This document shows, in pieces, positions 17,356-27,372 of a stretch of DNA of 64,000 bases (the first letter of the stretch is position 1; every line of letters starts with the position of its first letter). The position numbers and the translations under genes are program-made. The notes below the pieces were generated by a model. That model did no database searches. It was given only the letters and a program-made list of their open reading frames with translations, and had not been told where the DNA came from. Location of the stretch: assembly GCA_029262555.1 (NCBI GenBank), contig JAJCZE010000009.1, forward strand, positions 39,450-103,449, written 5' to 3'. The stretch comes from Candidatus Babelota bacterium. Its GTDB lineage: Bacteria; Babelota; Babeliae; Babelales; Vermiphilaceae.

Positions 17356-17887
17356 TTCTACAACACTTCATATAATCTATCCTTCTCAACTTCGCCCCTC
17401 CGCGGGAAGCGCAAATGTATTGCTTGCCCAATACATTTAATACAAGGGCACATAAGAGAAGCATCTCTTATGTATCTCTCTACGCTTGAGGCGGATACCA
17501 TTCGCCTAACTTAGCTTGGAGTAAATTACTTTTCTGCGTTGTAGCTGCGGCTCATATATCCGACAAGCTAGATCAGAATCGCTTAATTTATAATGGCAGG
17601 CTTGAGTGTGCAGCGAATGCGAACTATTCAAGCCTACCTTGTTTTGCGCAACATAAAGGTCAAAAGTCATTCGCGATTACATGCCCTCTGAGCCGTATAG
17701 GCGTCTTGTAGAAAGTTATACTCTAAGCAAAGTTAGGCGAATGGGGAGCATTTTAATCGCAGAGAGATACATAAGAGAAACCTCTCTTATGTGCCCTTTT
17801 AGTTGAGGTATTTTGGGCAAGCAAAATACCTCATGCTGCCTGCAAAGGCCAACATGAAATTACAAAATAAAACAACAATCGGTAGAG
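17356..17887. repeat. Dispersed ~0.5 kb hairpin element, copy D (complete)
   Basis: The left-arm hairpin is AAATGTATTG-CTTGCC-CAATACATTT. The core has a TAGCTGCGGCTCATATATCCGACAAGCTAGATC variant also seen, inverted, in copy E. The right arm has the TGAGGTATTTTG hairpin and a CATAAGAGA/TCTCTTATG stem, where copies B and C have AATAAGAGA/TCTCTTATT. It fills the 17266-17930 gap. Confidence 0.88.
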
Positions 17888-17930
17888 CAAAAAGCTACTA
17901 ATGCAAAACAAAAATGAAATTTAAAAAAAA

Positions 17931-20318
17931 TTAACCCCGCTTTTTCTGCCGCAATAAAAACGGAATAACCGAATCCGCATTCAATGAAATAGAATCAATC
18001 CCTTTGGAAATTAAAAATTGGGCAACTTCAGGATAATCGGATGGCGCCTGGCCACAAATGCCAATATATTTCTTTTGAGCATGCGCACCCGTAATAGCTA
18101 TTTCAAATAGTTTCATAACAGCCGGATCACGCTCATCAAATAGATCTGCAAGCAATGCCGAATCACGATCAACACCCAGTGCGAGTTGCGTAAGATCATT
18201 TGATCCAATAGAAAAGCCATCAAAGTATTTTGCAAACTGCTCGATTAAAAGTACATTCGATGGCACCTCACACATCATCACCAATTCTAAACCATCAACG
18301 CCCTTTTTAAGACCGCATGATGCCATTAAATCAATTACCCCTTTTGCTTCATCAACAGTACGCACAAACGGAATCATCACCTTGATATTTTTCAACCCCA
18401 TCAATTCACGCGCTTTACGTACCGCCTGAAGTTCCAAACAAAACGCTTCTTGATACTGTTCATGGGTATATCGCGATGCACCGCGAAAACCAAGCATTGG
18501 ATTTGATTCTTCCTGCTCGAAATACTGGCCACCAATTAAATTGCGATATTCGTTTGATTTAAAGTCAGAAAGACGCACAATCACCGGCCGCGGATAAAAC
18601 GCTGCTGCAATCGTACCCATTCCTTGCGCCAAACTATCCACAAAAAAATCAGTGTTACTGGAATACGCGGCCGTCAGAGATTCAATCTGTTTTTTAATGC
18701 GTGCGCTTTTTATTTTTTCAGGATGAAGTAATGCCATCGGATGCGCTTTTACGCTATTGGCGATAATGTATTCAACTCGCGCAAGCCCAACACCATCTAC
18801 CGGCAACGCACTCACTCCAAATGCAGCTTCAGGCGCTGCAATATTTATCATTAATGGAACGGGAGATTTCGGAACCTTATCGCAATTAATCTTATCCGTT
18901 TCATACGGAATTTCGCCCTGATAGACATACCCTACCGCTCCCTGCGAGCAATCAAGCGTAATCGGAGTGCCATTTTTTATTGTTTTGGTCGCATCACCAG
19001 TGCCAACGAGTGCTGGCGTATCAAGCTCGCGGCTCACGATCGCTGCATGGCACGTGCGCCCTCCCAGATCAGTAATAATACCGCCAGCCAACTTCATAAC
19101 CGGCACCCAATCAGGATCAGTCATTTTCGTGATGATAATATCACCCTTTTTCACCTTAGAGATATCTTTTGCGGATTGTATTACGCGTGCTATGCCAGAT
19201 ACAATGTGCGATCCGATGCTGAGTCCAGACGTAAGTTGTATTTTTTGCGATGGTTTTTTGAGTAATCGATGCGTTGTGTACACGCACTGTTTTGCCTGCC
19301 CATGCACAGTCTCTGGACGTGCTTGCACAATGTAAAGCTTTCCATCAGTGCCATCTTTTGCCCATTCAACGTCCATGGGAGTCCAACGCTTATTAAGCTT
19401 TGAATAATATGCATCAATAGTTTGCACCATTTGCGCAAGGGAAAGAATTTCTGTATCGCTCAAACAAAAGCGCTGTTGCTCTTTTTTTGGTACGGCTACT
19501 TTTTTCACCGGGTGCGTCTTTGAACTGCTGTATACTATTTTTATTTTTTTATCACCGAGTCGTTTTTTAATAATCGGCGCATGCCCTGTTGCAAGCGTTG
19601 GTTTGAATACAAAATACTCATCCGGATTTACGATTCCTTGCACAATACTTTCGCCCAATCCATATGCAGCATCAATCATTACCACATCCTTAAAGCCGGT
19701 TTCTGTATCCACTGAAAAGGCAACGCCGGATACTGCTTTATCAGAACGAATCATTTTTTGCACCCCTACAGAAAGCGCAACGTCAAAATGATCAAACCCT
19801 TTTTCTATGCGATAGATAATGGCACGATCGGTAAAAAGCGATGCCATGCTTTTTTGGCATGCACGGAGCAATGCTTTTTCGCCACGTACATTTAAAAACG
19901 TTTCTTGTTGGCCGGCAAACGATGCTGTTGGCAAATCTTCTGCCGTTGCTGATGAACGAACGGCAACATCACATGCTTTTGATCCACACAACTTTTTATA
20001 TGCTAAGACAATCTCTTTTTGAAGGTCTTCTGGCATCTGTGCATCCGCAATTAAACGACGCACTGCTATACCTGTTCGCTTTAAGCTGCTCATATCTTTT
20101 GGGCGTAGCTTGCCCATGAGATCACGCAAGCGATCTTCGAGGTCATTATATTGAAGATAGTAGCGATACGCTTCTGCCGTTATGGCAAAGCCATTGGGAA
20201 TAGTCACGCCCTTTTTTTTCAATGCACGAATCATTTCCCCTAAGGATGCATTTTTACCCCCAACAATTCCCACATCTTTATTAGTCAAAGAATCAAACCA
20301 TCGCACGTATGCTGCCAT
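17931..20318 (-). CDS. ppsA: Phosphoenolpyruvate synthase
   Basis: The enzyme converts pyruvate and ATP to PEP, AMP and phosphate. At 795 residues it has the normal PpsA length. The N-terminal ATP-grasp domain (about 1-340) starts WFDSLTNKDVGIVGGKNASLGEM and has AVRSSATAEDLPTASFAGQQ. The swivelling domain has the phosphohistidine motif GGRTCHAAI (His424). The C-terminal TIM barrel ends with the GSNDLTQLALGVDRD motif and GICGQAPSDYPE, which carries the catalytic Cys. In a reduced genome it would feed PEP from scavenged carbon, or run in reverse. AAAGGG precedes the ATG, and only 13 bp separate it from the PEBP gene upstream, so they form an operon. Confidence 0.96.
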   Translation of the reverse strand: MAAYVRWFDSLTNKDVGIVGGKNASLGEMIRALKKKGVTIPNGFAITAEAYRYYLQYNDLEDRLRDLMGKLRPKDMSSLKRTGIAVRRLIADAQMPEDLQKEIVLAYKKLCGSKACDVAVRSSATAEDLPTASFAGQQETFLNVRGEKALLRACQKSMASLFTDRAIIYRIEKGFDHFDVALSVGVQKMIRSDKAVSGVAFSVDTETGFKDVVMIDAAYGLGESIVQGIVNPDEYFVFKPTLATGHAPIIKKRLGDKKIKIVYSSSKTHPVKKVAVPKKEQQRFCLSDTEILSLAQMVQTIDAYYSKLNKRWTPMDVEWAKDGTDGKLYIVQARPETVHGQAKQCVYTTHRLLKKPSQKIQLTSGLSIGSHIVSGIARVIQSAKDISKVKKGDIIITKMTDPDWVPVMKLAGGIITDLGGRTCHAAIVSRELDTPALVGTGDATKTIKNGTPITLDCSQGAVGYVYQGEIPYETDKINCDKVPKSPVPLMINIAAPEAAFGVSALPVDGVGLARVEYIIANSVKAHPMALLHPEKIKSARIKKQIESLTAAYSSNTDFFVDSLAQGMGTIAAAFYPRPVIVRLSDFKSNEYRNLIGGQYFEQEESNPMLGFRGASRYTHEQYQEAFCLELQAVRKARELMGLKNIKVMIPFVRTVDEAKGVIDLMASCGLKKGVDGLELVMMCEVPSNVLLIEQFAKYFDGFSIGSNDLTQLALGVDRDSALLADLFDERDPAVMKLFEIAITGAHAQKKYIGICGQAPSDYPEVAQFLISKGIDSISLNADSVIPFLLRQKKRG

Positions 20319-20331
20319 TATAACCCTTTTA

Positions 20332-20892
20332 TTATTTTTGAAGTCGTTGATACGTGCCGACTAACCGAGCCTTACCCAGCACTTTACCTTCTGCCGCTCG
20401 AATCGCTTCTTTCTTTGTTGCCGTTTTTTTCAAACGAAGTGGCTCAGAAAGCGCATATAAGTCAAACACATACCGATGCTTTCGAACAGGTGGGCACGGC
20501 CCTCCCCAATCAGTAGTGCCCCAGTGATTAGTCCCTTCAGTGCCTTTATAGTATGCAATATTGGCATGAGCTGGAAGGTGTGTAACCGTTGCGGGCAGAT
20601 TGAATACGAGCCAATGAATCCATGTACCTCCTCGCGCATCAACATCGTTGCAAACCAACATAAAACTATTAGTACCTTTGGGCACATTCTTCCATCGCAA
20701 TGGAGGCGAAATATCCTCTCCATCGCAGGTATACACGCTTGGAATTGCTCCATCATTTGGAAATGCAGAAGAAGAAAGCTTCATATCTGTCGCAATTTCC
20801 TTCTTTGCTTTCGGACGACGACGCCTAATTGCATCAAGCGGAAACACGGTACAAAGCACCAACGCCAGAGATAATAATTTAGAATAGTTCAC
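20332..20892 (-). CDS. YbhB/YbcL-type PEBP-family protein, secreted
   Basis: A 186-residue protein of the phosphatidylethanolamine-binding-protein (Raf-kinase-inhibitor-like) fold. It has SSAFPNDGAIPSVYTCDGEDISPPLRW, the DxD-type VCNDVDARGGTWIHWLVFNLP and GGPCPPVRKHRYVFDLYAL, the ligand-site motifs of the bacterial YbhB/YbcL group. A signal peptide occupies about residues 1-21 (MNYSKLLSLALVLCTVFPLDA), followed by a basic RRRRPK patch. The start codon is GTG, with AAGGAG six bases before it. It lies directly upstream of ppsA. The physiological ligand of bacterial members is not settled. Confidence 0.9.
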   Translation of the reverse strand: MNYSKLLSLALVLCTVFPLDAIRRRRPKAKKEIATDMKLSSSAFPNDGAIPSVYTCDGEDISPPLRWKNVPKGTNSFMLVCNDVDARGGTWIHWLVFNLPATVTHLPAHANIAYYKGTEGTNHWGTTDWGGPCPPVRKHRYVFDLYALSEPLRLKKTATKKEAIRAAEGKVLGKARLVGTYQRLQK

Positions 20893-20909
20893 GAAAAACT
20901 CCTTTTTAT

Positions 20910-20945
20910 CCGCTCGAAACCCTTCGACACGCTCAGGGCGAACGG
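20910..20945. repeat. Short palindromic repeat unit
   Basis: One unit with a one-base variant (CTTCGACACGCTCAGG) between the divergent PEBP and brnQ genes. The rest of 20893-21127 has no other recognisable feature apart from a weak ribosome site. Confidence 0.8.
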
Positions 20946-21127
20946 GATGGACAAAGCTCCTTTTTTATATGCTCCTTCCCTCAAAAACTCTCTCCTTTTT
21001 TCTTCCTCCAGTATTATGTGGCAGCCAGGAGAAATCAATCCTCAATTTACATAGTGCCTGATTTAGGGCATACTTTTGAGGTAATTATCTCTATTTTGAA
21101 CCATTTACACAAAGGATGAATGCGTTT

Positions 21128-22312
21128 ATGAAGAATAAGCCCTCATCGCATATACTCACGGTTGGCCTCGCTATATTCTCTATGTTTTTTGGAGCGGGAA
21201 ATCTTATGTATCCTCTTTACGTTGGACTCCATTCCGGCGCAAGCAATATGTATGGGATGATTGGATTTTTAATTACCGCCGTCGGCCTTCCGCTTATTGG
21301 GCTCATTGCAATGATTTTATTTGACGGTGATTATGAAGAGTTTTTTGGCAGATTAGGCGAAAAAACCGGTAAATTTGTAATTTTTTTATGCATGCTCATT
21401 ATCGGGCCAATCATTGCACTTCCGCGTATTGTAACCCTTTCACATGAAATGATTGCCCCTTTTTTACCAATACCGCTTCTGCAAGAAGTTACTCCCTTTT
21501 CTTCGTTTGTGTTTGCATTCATTTTCTTGGGAATTACCTTTTTAGCTACGTTCCGAGAAAATCGCATTGTGGATCTTTTGGGAAAAGTGATCAGTCCACT
21601 TCTATTGATTTCATTACTTTCAATCATTATTAAAGGTATTTTAACCGGCGATGAGCCAGTACATGCCTCTGTAATTCCATGGAATGCATTTACTGCAAAC
21701 TTCATTCGAGGATATGAAACGTTAGATTTACTCGGCGGTATTTTCTTTTCATCCATCGTGATTCACATTTTGAAAAACAAAATTGGCGGCATGGTTGGCA
21801 TGAATCGTAATCGACTCGCTCTTATCGGATTAAAGGCAGGCGCACTCGGCGTATCATTACTTGCACTGGTATATATCGGCATGAGCCTTTTGAGCATGTA
21901 TCATGCACAAGATTTGATCGGATCAGGAAGCTTATTCCGTATGCTCGCATTTAAAGTGATGGGATCGCACGGGGCATTGGTAATTGGTACAGCCGTATTA
22001 ATGGCATGCTTTTCTACTTCGATTGCATTGAGTGCAGTAATCGCTGATTACTTCCAAGTGCATCTTTTTAATCGCAAAGTGAGCTATGAGCTCTCTTTAT
22101 TGATTGTGTTACTCTTATGCGTACCACTTTCAACCTTTGGACTAGACATGGTTCTTGAGCTCACTGCAGGCCCGGTTATTTGGATTGGATACCCCGCATT
22201 GATCGCAATCACGTTTTGCAACTTAGGCTACAAGTTGTTTAATTTCACACCAATTAAACTCCCGGTAGCAGCTACGTTTGTAGCGGCATTAGTAAGCTAT
22301 TTTTATCTGTAA
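21128..22312 (+). CDS. brnQ: Branched-chain amino acid carrier (LIVCS family)
   Basis: A ~394-residue inner-membrane protein with about twelve hydrophobic segments. LIVCS/BrnQ signatures include the N-terminal GLAIFSMFFGAGNLMYPL stretch and a later ACFSTSIALSAVIADYF. The family imports Leu, Ile and Val with Na+ or H+, fitting a cell that takes amino acids from a host. I place the start at the ATG at 21128 because AAAGGA (21111-21116) overlaps the earlier in-frame ATG at 21116; the spacing to 21128 is slightly long, so 21116 remains possible. It is followed after 36 bp by a secreted-protein gene. Confidence 0.93.
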   Translation: MKNKPSSHILTVGLAIFSMFFGAGNLMYPLYVGLHSGASNMYGMIGFLITAVGLPLIGLIAMILFDGDYEEFFGRLGEKTGKFVIFLCMLIIGPIIALPRIVTLSHEMIAPFLPIPLLQEVTPFSSFVFAFIFLGITFLATFRENRIVDLLGKVISPLLLISLLSIIIKGILTGDEPVHASVIPWNAFTANFIRGYETLDLLGGIFFSSIVIHILKNKIGGMVGMNRNRLALIGLKAGALGVSLLALVYIGMSLLSMYHAQDLIGSGSLFRMLAFKVMGSHGALVIGTAVLMACFSTSIALSAVIADYFQVHLFNRKVSYELSLLIVLLLCVPLSTFGLDMVLELTAGPVIWIGYPALIAITFCNLGYKLFNFTPIKLPVAATFVAALVSYFYL

Positions 22313-22348
22313 ACAATTATTATTACACATTCTATGAAAGGACTTTAC

Positions 22349-23068
22349 ATGAAACAAACATTCAATAAATCATTGCTTGCGCTCGTGTGTGCAGTTGGTA
22401 TTGCATCAACGCCACAAGCATTTGCTGCTGGTGGAGCAGCAGCACCAACTACTCCATCTGTTATGGCAGGTAACGTAGCTACAGGCCTTATTGTTTGGGA
22501 AATTTTATCTCTCTTGCATATGGCAAAAAAAGGCTCAAAAGCTGATTTTGAACAGCGCGCATTCCTTGATATGTCTGCATCTCTTTTGAAAAGCAATCCA
22601 AAGCAATGGGCTAAAAATGCAGCACGTAACATTGAAATTGCTCAGAGCGACTATTTTGAAGGCCAAGCGTATAAAGGCGCAAGCTTGAAATTAAATCACG
22701 AAGGCAAACTAGAGCAAGGTAAAAAATGCTTACCATGCGGATTTAATGGAAAACTACTTGAATGGATCGCGGCAATTAACAAAAACACTAAAAATGTAAA
22801 AGAAGTTGCACTTCTCGTATTCACTCTCAAAGGCGTGCGTGACTCTGAAGCATTCATGAAGTGGTTGGGCTGGAGTGATACGACTGGCAAGAAAGAAGAT
22901 CACGCAAAACGAGCAGCAGACGCGGCTGTACGAGCAGCGAATGCAGCAGAAAAACAAGCGGCGGCAGCAGAACGAGCAGCGGCGGCAGCAGAAGAATATA
23001 ATAGAGAATCTGCTGCATGGTATCAATCAAATGCAGGCGCTGATACTGGTGAAGGTGCTACTACATAA
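22349..23068 (+). CDS. Secreted protein with Ala/Glu-rich C-terminal coiled coil, unknown function
   Basis: A 239-residue protein: signal peptide (residues 1-26, ending AFA), Ala/Thr/Pro stretch, hydrophobic helix (VATGLIVWEILSLLHMA), a helical middle with one CLPC motif (KKCLPCGFNG), and a long Ala/Glu/Arg-rich coiled coil near the C-terminus (heptads of AAxxAAxAAEKQ type). The start is set by AAAGGA six bases before the ATG at 22349; an ATG 15 bases upstream lacks a ribosome site. A strong terminator follows. I do not recognise the family. It may share a transcript with brnQ. Confidence 0.7.
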   Translation: MKQTFNKSLLALVCAVGIASTPQAFAAGGAAAPTTPSVMAGNVATGLIVWEILSLLHMAKKGSKADFEQRAFLDMSASLLKSNPKQWAKNAARNIEIAQSDYFEGQAYKGASLKLNHEGKLEQGKKCLPCGFNGKLLEWIAAINKNTKNVKEVALLVFTLKGVRDSEAFMKWLGWSDTTGKKEDHAKRAADAAVRAANAAEKQAAAAERAAAAAEEYNRESAAWYQSNAGADTGEGATT

Positions 23069-23087
23069 TCACTAACGAACAGTAAGT

Positions 23088-23116
23088 GGGCCGGGGTTAT
23101 TCCCGGCCTTTTTTTT
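23088..23116 (+). terminator. Rho-independent terminator
   Basis: GGCCGGG pairs with CCCGGCC around GTTAT(T), followed by eight T. The glycosyltransferase gene starts 20 bases later, so it probably has its own promoter or depends on read-through. Confidence 0.9.
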
Positions 23117-23136
23117 AATCCTCTAACAGTGCCTCT

Positions 23137-24168
23137 ATGAAACACTTAACGTTTATTCTTTACGACAGCATTTTTAACTCCGTCTTTGAAAGCCAGGTGA
23201 TCGTCCCATTGCAACGCCGCTTAGATGAAGCTCCCGGAGCAACCGCTACCATCATCTCTTTTGAATCAAAAATCATTTCGCACAGGCAGATTAAAAAGCT
23301 CTGCACTGATTCACGCATCACGATTCACGTAATTAAAAAAATTCCATTTCTTGGCACATTGAGCCTGCGCTATGCAGCGTTTAAACTCACACCCTTTTTG
23401 CGCACCCTTAATCCAACACACATCATCGCACGTGGACCGCTTGCAGGATGGATTGCATATAACGCAATTAAGACCACAACGCCACTTATTATTCAAGCTC
23501 GTGGATTGGCCGCAAGCGAATACCTCTACGCGCACTCACCGGCATCGTGGTGGCACCAGTTTCGTGCTTGGCAGTATGAGGCTATTGAACGAAACGTGTA
23601 TGGCCAGTATGCGCGCAATGCGAACATCACTATCCACACCGTGAGCGATGCTTTAAAGCAATACCTGATTAATACCTGGAATGCGCCCATAGAAAAAATT
23701 TCTGTCACCTCGTATGATGTGCCCAAAGCGTACGCACCCGCAACGGTGCAAACCTGGCGATTGCATGCACGGGCACAATTAAATATTGCAGATGATGCGT
23801 TTGTCTACGTCTATAATGGATCGGCACATCCTTGGCAATGCCCAGAAAAAACGATCAGTTTTTTTGCTGAAAAATACCGTATCAATAAAAATAATTTCTT
23901 ACTTATTTTAACGCAAAGCAAAGCACAGTTTACAACGCTTTTGCGCGCCCATCACATTCCACAATCTGCATTTCATATTACGCGCGTGCCTCACTCTGAT
24001 ATCTATGAATATTTAGCAGCTGCTGATGCGGGGCTTTTGTTTCGAGAGAAGCATTGCATTAATTGGGTATCACGCCCTACTAAAGCGCTTGAATATCAAG
24101 CGGTTGGACTTCCTATTATTCACAACAATACGATTGCAATGCTCGTAAAAAAACGGCCATCGCGCTGA
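23137..24168 (+). CDS. Glycosyltransferase-like protein (GT-B type)
   Basis: A 343-residue cytoplasmic protein resembling group 1 (GT4-like) glycosyltransferases. The N-terminal half is an alternating alpha/beta domain (THIIARGPLAGWIAYNA, PLIIQARGLAASEY). The second half has a nucleotide-sugar-domain-like pattern: VSDALKQYL, FVYVYNGSAHPWQCPEK, SDIYEYLAAADAGLLFRE and SRPTKALEYQAVGLPII, where the E-x7-like region after RPTK would contact the nucleotide. The C-terminus stops soon after this motif, inside a terminator hairpin, so it may be slightly shortened. The acceptor sugar is unknown. No ribosome site is obvious, and no other sugar genes are adjacent. Confidence 0.75.
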   Translation: MKHLTFILYDSIFNSVFESQVIVPLQRRLDEAPGATATIISFESKIISHRQIKKLCTDSRITIHVIKKIPFLGTLSLRYAAFKLTPFLRTLNPTHIIARGPLAGWIAYNAIKTTTPLIIQARGLAASEYLYAHSPASWWHQFRAWQYEAIERNVYGQYARNANITIHTVSDALKQYLINTWNAPIEKISVTSYDVPKAYAPATVQTWRLHARAQLNIADDAFVYVYNGSAHPWQCPEKTISFFAEKYRINKNNFLLILTQSKAQFTTLLRAHHIPQSAFHITRVPHSDIYEYLAAADAGLLFREKHCINWVSRPTKALEYQAVGLPIIHNNTIAMLVKKRPSR

Positions 24169-24178
24169 TGACCGTTTT
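24147..24178. terminator. Terminator overlapping the glycosyltransferase stop codon
   Basis: AAAACGGCCATC pairs with GATGACCGTTTT (one C-A mismatch, loop near GCGC). The TGA stop of the + strand gene is inside the hairpin. It can also serve pyrG coming from the other side. Confidence 0.8.
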
Positions 24179-24198
24179 ATAGGTTTAATTACCACACC

Positions 24199-25911
24199 TT
24201 ACACTGAAATGTGTATTCCAGCATCCTTGCTTGCAAACGCAACATCGCTCTTCTGCTTTGTGCACGCAGATACAAACCCTGCAAAGATCGGATTTGGATT
24301 TCCCAATCGGCTCTTAAATTCAGGATGCGCTTGCGTAGCTACAAAAAAAGGATGCTCTGAAAGTTCTAAAAATTCCATTAACTTCGTACCATCTGAACGC
24401 ACGTGATGCCCAGAAAAAGTAAGCCCTTTTGCTTGCAGTTGATCTACAAATTCAGGATTCACTTCATACCGATGACGATGCCGTTCATACACTACAGATA
24501 CTTCTTCTTGTGATTGCTGTTGATACAACGCATGCACTCGAGATCCAGAAGTCAGCGTCGCTTCATATGCGCCTAAACGCATCGTACCACCATATTGGTG
24601 TGCTTTCAGAAGTTCTTTTTGCAATGGTAGCACATCGATAATTGGATACAGCGTATCTGCATCTACTTCAGTAGTGTGTGCACCTTCCATGCCGCATACA
24701 TTACGCGCAAATTCAATTGTTGCCAGTTGCAATCCATAGCAAAGTCCCATAAATGGAATACCGTGCGTACGTGCATACGTAATCGCTTTAATTTTTCCTT
24801 CTACGCCCGTATTGCCAAACCCACCCGGAATAATAATTCCATTGAAACTTTTAAGCTCTTCAAGTGCATCGAGATTTGTTTCAAAACGTTCTGCATCAAT
24901 CCAAGTAATATCAACGCCAGTATTCAATTCAGCTCCCGCATGAATAAGTGCATGACAAATACTCGTATAGCTATCAGTCATACTAAATGATCCATTGGCT
25001 AAATACTTGCCAATAATGGCAACCGATACTTTTTGCGCAGGATTTTCAATGTGATGCACTCGTTCATTCCATGCCGTCCAATCAGGAGTATGCGTAGCAG
25101 ATAGGTGAAGCTCTTTGAGAAGTTTTGCACCGAGCTTTTGCTGTTCTAATTCCAATGGCATATGATACACGGATGAAATATCAGGAGCAGCAATAATACG
25201 ATCGGCCGGAAGATGTGCAAATTCTTCTATTTTTTTCTTTCGTATTTCATCAAGTGGAAATTGCGAACGGCACACAATAAAATCTGGAAGTATGCCATGC
25301 TCACCAAGTAAACGAATTGCTTGCTGCGTTGGCTTAGTTTTCATTTCATCAATGTGTGCCGGAACAGGAAGATAGGTAACTAATACGTGCGCAAAATGAT
25401 CCGCACCAAGCTCTCGCTCAAGTGCCTTAATTGCAAATAAAAAAGGAACATTTTCATAATCCCCTGCGGTGCCCCCAATTTCAATCACTGCAAGTTCATA
25501 CCCTTCTGCCGCCTTTTTAATGCGATCAATAATTTCATCGGTAATATGCGGAATAAACTGAACAGTTTTTCCCAGATAATCTCCCGCACGCTCGCGATCA
25601 ATTACCCGCTTATACACTTGCCCACTCGTTATATTATTTTTTTTCGGGATAGACATATCCATGAATCGTTCGTACGTGCCCAGATCTTGATCAATCTCGC
25701 CGCCATCCTCTGTGACCCATACTTCACCATGCTCTGTGGGACGAAGCGTGCCAGCATCGTAATTCATGTACGGATCAATTTTTATGAGCGTGGTATTAAA
25801 GCCATACTCTTTTAAAATTTTTCCGATCGACCCGGAGGCAACTCCCTTGCCTACTCCTGAAATCACTCCGCCAGCAACTACTACAAAACGAGTATTGATC
25901 TTCTCTTTCAC
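24199..25911 (-). CDS. pyrG: CTP synthase
   Basis: The enzyme makes CTP from UTP, ATP and glutamine. The 570-residue protein has the two expected domains. The N-terminal synthase begins VVVAGGVISGVGKGVASGSIGKIL with PYMNYDAGTLRPTEHGEVWVTEDGGEIDQDLGTYERF. The C-terminal class I glutamine amidotransferase has GGFGNTGVEGKI, the nucleophile loop GLCYGLQ (usually GICLGMQ) and a terminal His-x-Glu (QAHPEF). The start codon is GTG, placed by GGAGAG five bases upstream. A nearby ATG is out of frame. Its presence shows that the cell interconverts pyrimidine nucleotides even though it also imports nucleosides (nupC next door). Confidence 0.97.
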   Translation of the reverse strand: MKEKINTRFVVVAGGVISGVGKGVASGSIGKILKEYGFNTTLIKIDPYMNYDAGTLRPTEHGEVWVTEDGGEIDQDLGTYERFMDMSIPKKNNITSGQVYKRVIDRERAGDYLGKTVQFIPHITDEIIDRIKKAAEGYELAVIEIGGTAGDYENVPFLFAIKALERELGADHFAHVLVTYLPVPAHIDEMKTKPTQQAIRLLGEHGILPDFIVCRSQFPLDEIRKKKIEEFAHLPADRIIAAPDISSVYHMPLELEQQKLGAKLLKELHLSATHTPDWTAWNERVHHIENPAQKVSVAIIGKYLANGSFSMTDSYTSICHALIHAGAELNTGVDITWIDAERFETNLDALEELKSFNGIIIPGGFGNTGVEGKIKAITYARTHGIPFMGLCYGLQLATIEFARNVCGMEGAHTTEVDADTLYPIIDVLPLQKELLKAHQYGGTMRLGAYEATLTSGSRVHALYQQQSQEEVSVVYERHRHRYEVNPEFVDQLQAKGLTFSGHHVRSDGTKLMEFLELSEHPFFVATQAHPEFKSRLGNPNPIFAGFVSACTKQKSDVAFASKDAGIHISV

Positions 25912-25999
25912 AACATCTCTCCGTCTTTTGTATGAGTCATAAGTCTGTATTATTTTTTTAAATAACTAACCGATCCACTATGCGAGATTCAGAAAAAAA

Positions 26000-27232
26000 T
26001 TACAACAATAATCCTGCCATCATCGCAGAAAGTAAATTAGACAACGTACCACCCAATACCGCATAGAGGCCAAGTTCAGTCAGCCATTTTCTTTTTTCAG
26101 GAACAAGCGCACCAATGCCACCAATTTGAATTCCAATGCAAGAGAAATTAGAAAAACCACACAATGCATAGGTTATGATACTTACTGTTCGTTCAGAAAG
26201 GCCTCGTGAAAGCATTTCGCCATACGCTACCATTTCATTCACCGCTACTTTAACACCAATCAATTCACCCACCTGCATTGCTTCTTGTGAATCAAATCCC
26301 ATCAAATATCCAAAGGGGCTAAAGAAAAATGCAAAAACTTTACTCAGCGTAATATCTAATCCAAATAAACCACCCACAGCTATCAATATACTGTTTAAAA
26401 ATGCAAGCAATGCGATAAACGAAATCAACATTGCTCCTACGTTGAGCGCCAATTGCAACCCGTCAGATGTACCACTTGAAACAGCATCAAATACATTACT
26501 GCTTGGTGATGAAAGATCAACTTCAGCCTTTGCTGCATCACTTTTTTCTGTTTCAGGATAGAGCATTTTTGCAATTAAAAGCGTTGATGGAATTGCCATC
26601 ATACTCGCAGTTAATAAGGGAACTGCTGGAACTCCCATTGCGACAAACACTACCAAAATCGCACCACTAATGGTCCCCATACCACTCACCATTACCACAA
26701 GCATTTCAGACTTAGTCATATGCTTTAGATAGTGACGAATCAAAAGAGGAGCTTCCGTTTGCCCTAAAAAGCTATTGGAAATTGCACACAACGTCTCTGC
26801 GCCAGAGGTACCCAAAAGTGGACGCACTACAAAGCTAACCACCATTACAATGCGTTGCACGATTCCAAAGTGAAACAGGAGAGACATAAACGCACCAAAA
26901 AAGATAATAACGGGAAGTACTTTAAGCGCAAAAATGAAACCCCATGGACCCTCAGTATCTATTAAAGAACCAAACACAAAACGAGAACCCTCATCTGCAA
27001 ACAAATATAATTTTTGCACCCCATCAGCAAGCGCACTCACACACAACTGCCCAATACCGGTTCGCAATACAAAAAAACCGATCACAAATTGCATCAGCAA
27101 TCCATACCCAACAAGCCGATAATTAATATGAGAACGTTTCTGAGAAAACATATAAGCAATGAAAAGAACCGCTGCAATTCCTGCAAAATTACAATATCGA
27201 TTATATTCGAGTAGATACGAGATGAGAGACAT
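26000..27232 (-). CDS. nupC: Concentrative nucleoside transporter (CNT/NupC family)
   Basis: A 410-residue inner-membrane cation-coupled nucleoside importer. CNT signatures: SFLGQTEAPLLIRHYL (nucleoside-site GQTEAP), the GMGTISGAILVVFVAMG repeat, VKVAVNEMVAYGEM, and the C-terminal FSNFSCIGIQIGGIGALVPEKR block. About ten hydrophobic segments are visible. A host-dependent cell would use it to take nucleosides from its host. AAGGAA six bases before the ATG sets the start. It reads in the same direction as pyrG with an 88-bp gap, so a pyrimidine-related transcript is possible. Confidence 0.95.
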   Translation of the reverse strand: MSLISYLLEYNRYCNFAGIAAVLFIAYMFSQKRSHINYRLVGYGLLMQFVIGFFVLRTGIGQLCVSALADGVQKLYLFADEGSRFVFGSLIDTEGPWGFIFALKVLPVIIFFGAFMSLLFHFGIVQRIVMVVSFVVRPLLGTSGAETLCAISNSFLGQTEAPLLIRHYLKHMTKSEMLVVMVSGMGTISGAILVVFVAMGVPAVPLLTASMMAIPSTLLIAKMLYPETEKSDAAKAEVDLSSPSSNVFDAVSSGTSDGLQLALNVGAMLISFIALLAFLNSILIAVGGLFGLDITLSKVFAFFFSPFGYLMGFDSQEAMQVGELIGVKVAVNEMVAYGEMLSRGLSERTVSIITYALCGFSNFSCIGIQIGGIGALVPEKRKWLTELGLYAVLGGTLSNLLSAMMAGLLL

Positions 27233-27372
27233 AAAACATTCCTTGTGTATAGATAAAAATGTGTGTATGAAATGATATGTCAGTGTACTTATTTACACTG
27301 TAATGCACAAGGTGTTTTATGCCTGAACCCTCTTTTCAATTTCATTTTTTATTGTGCCTTAGTAGCCTTAGG

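Noticed and set aside
17931..20318. Pyruvate phosphate dikinase (PpdK)
   Set aside because: Length of 795 residues, GGRTCHAAI and the GICGQAPSDYP end are those of PEP synthase; PpdK is near 880 residues with a GGMTSHAAVVAR motif.
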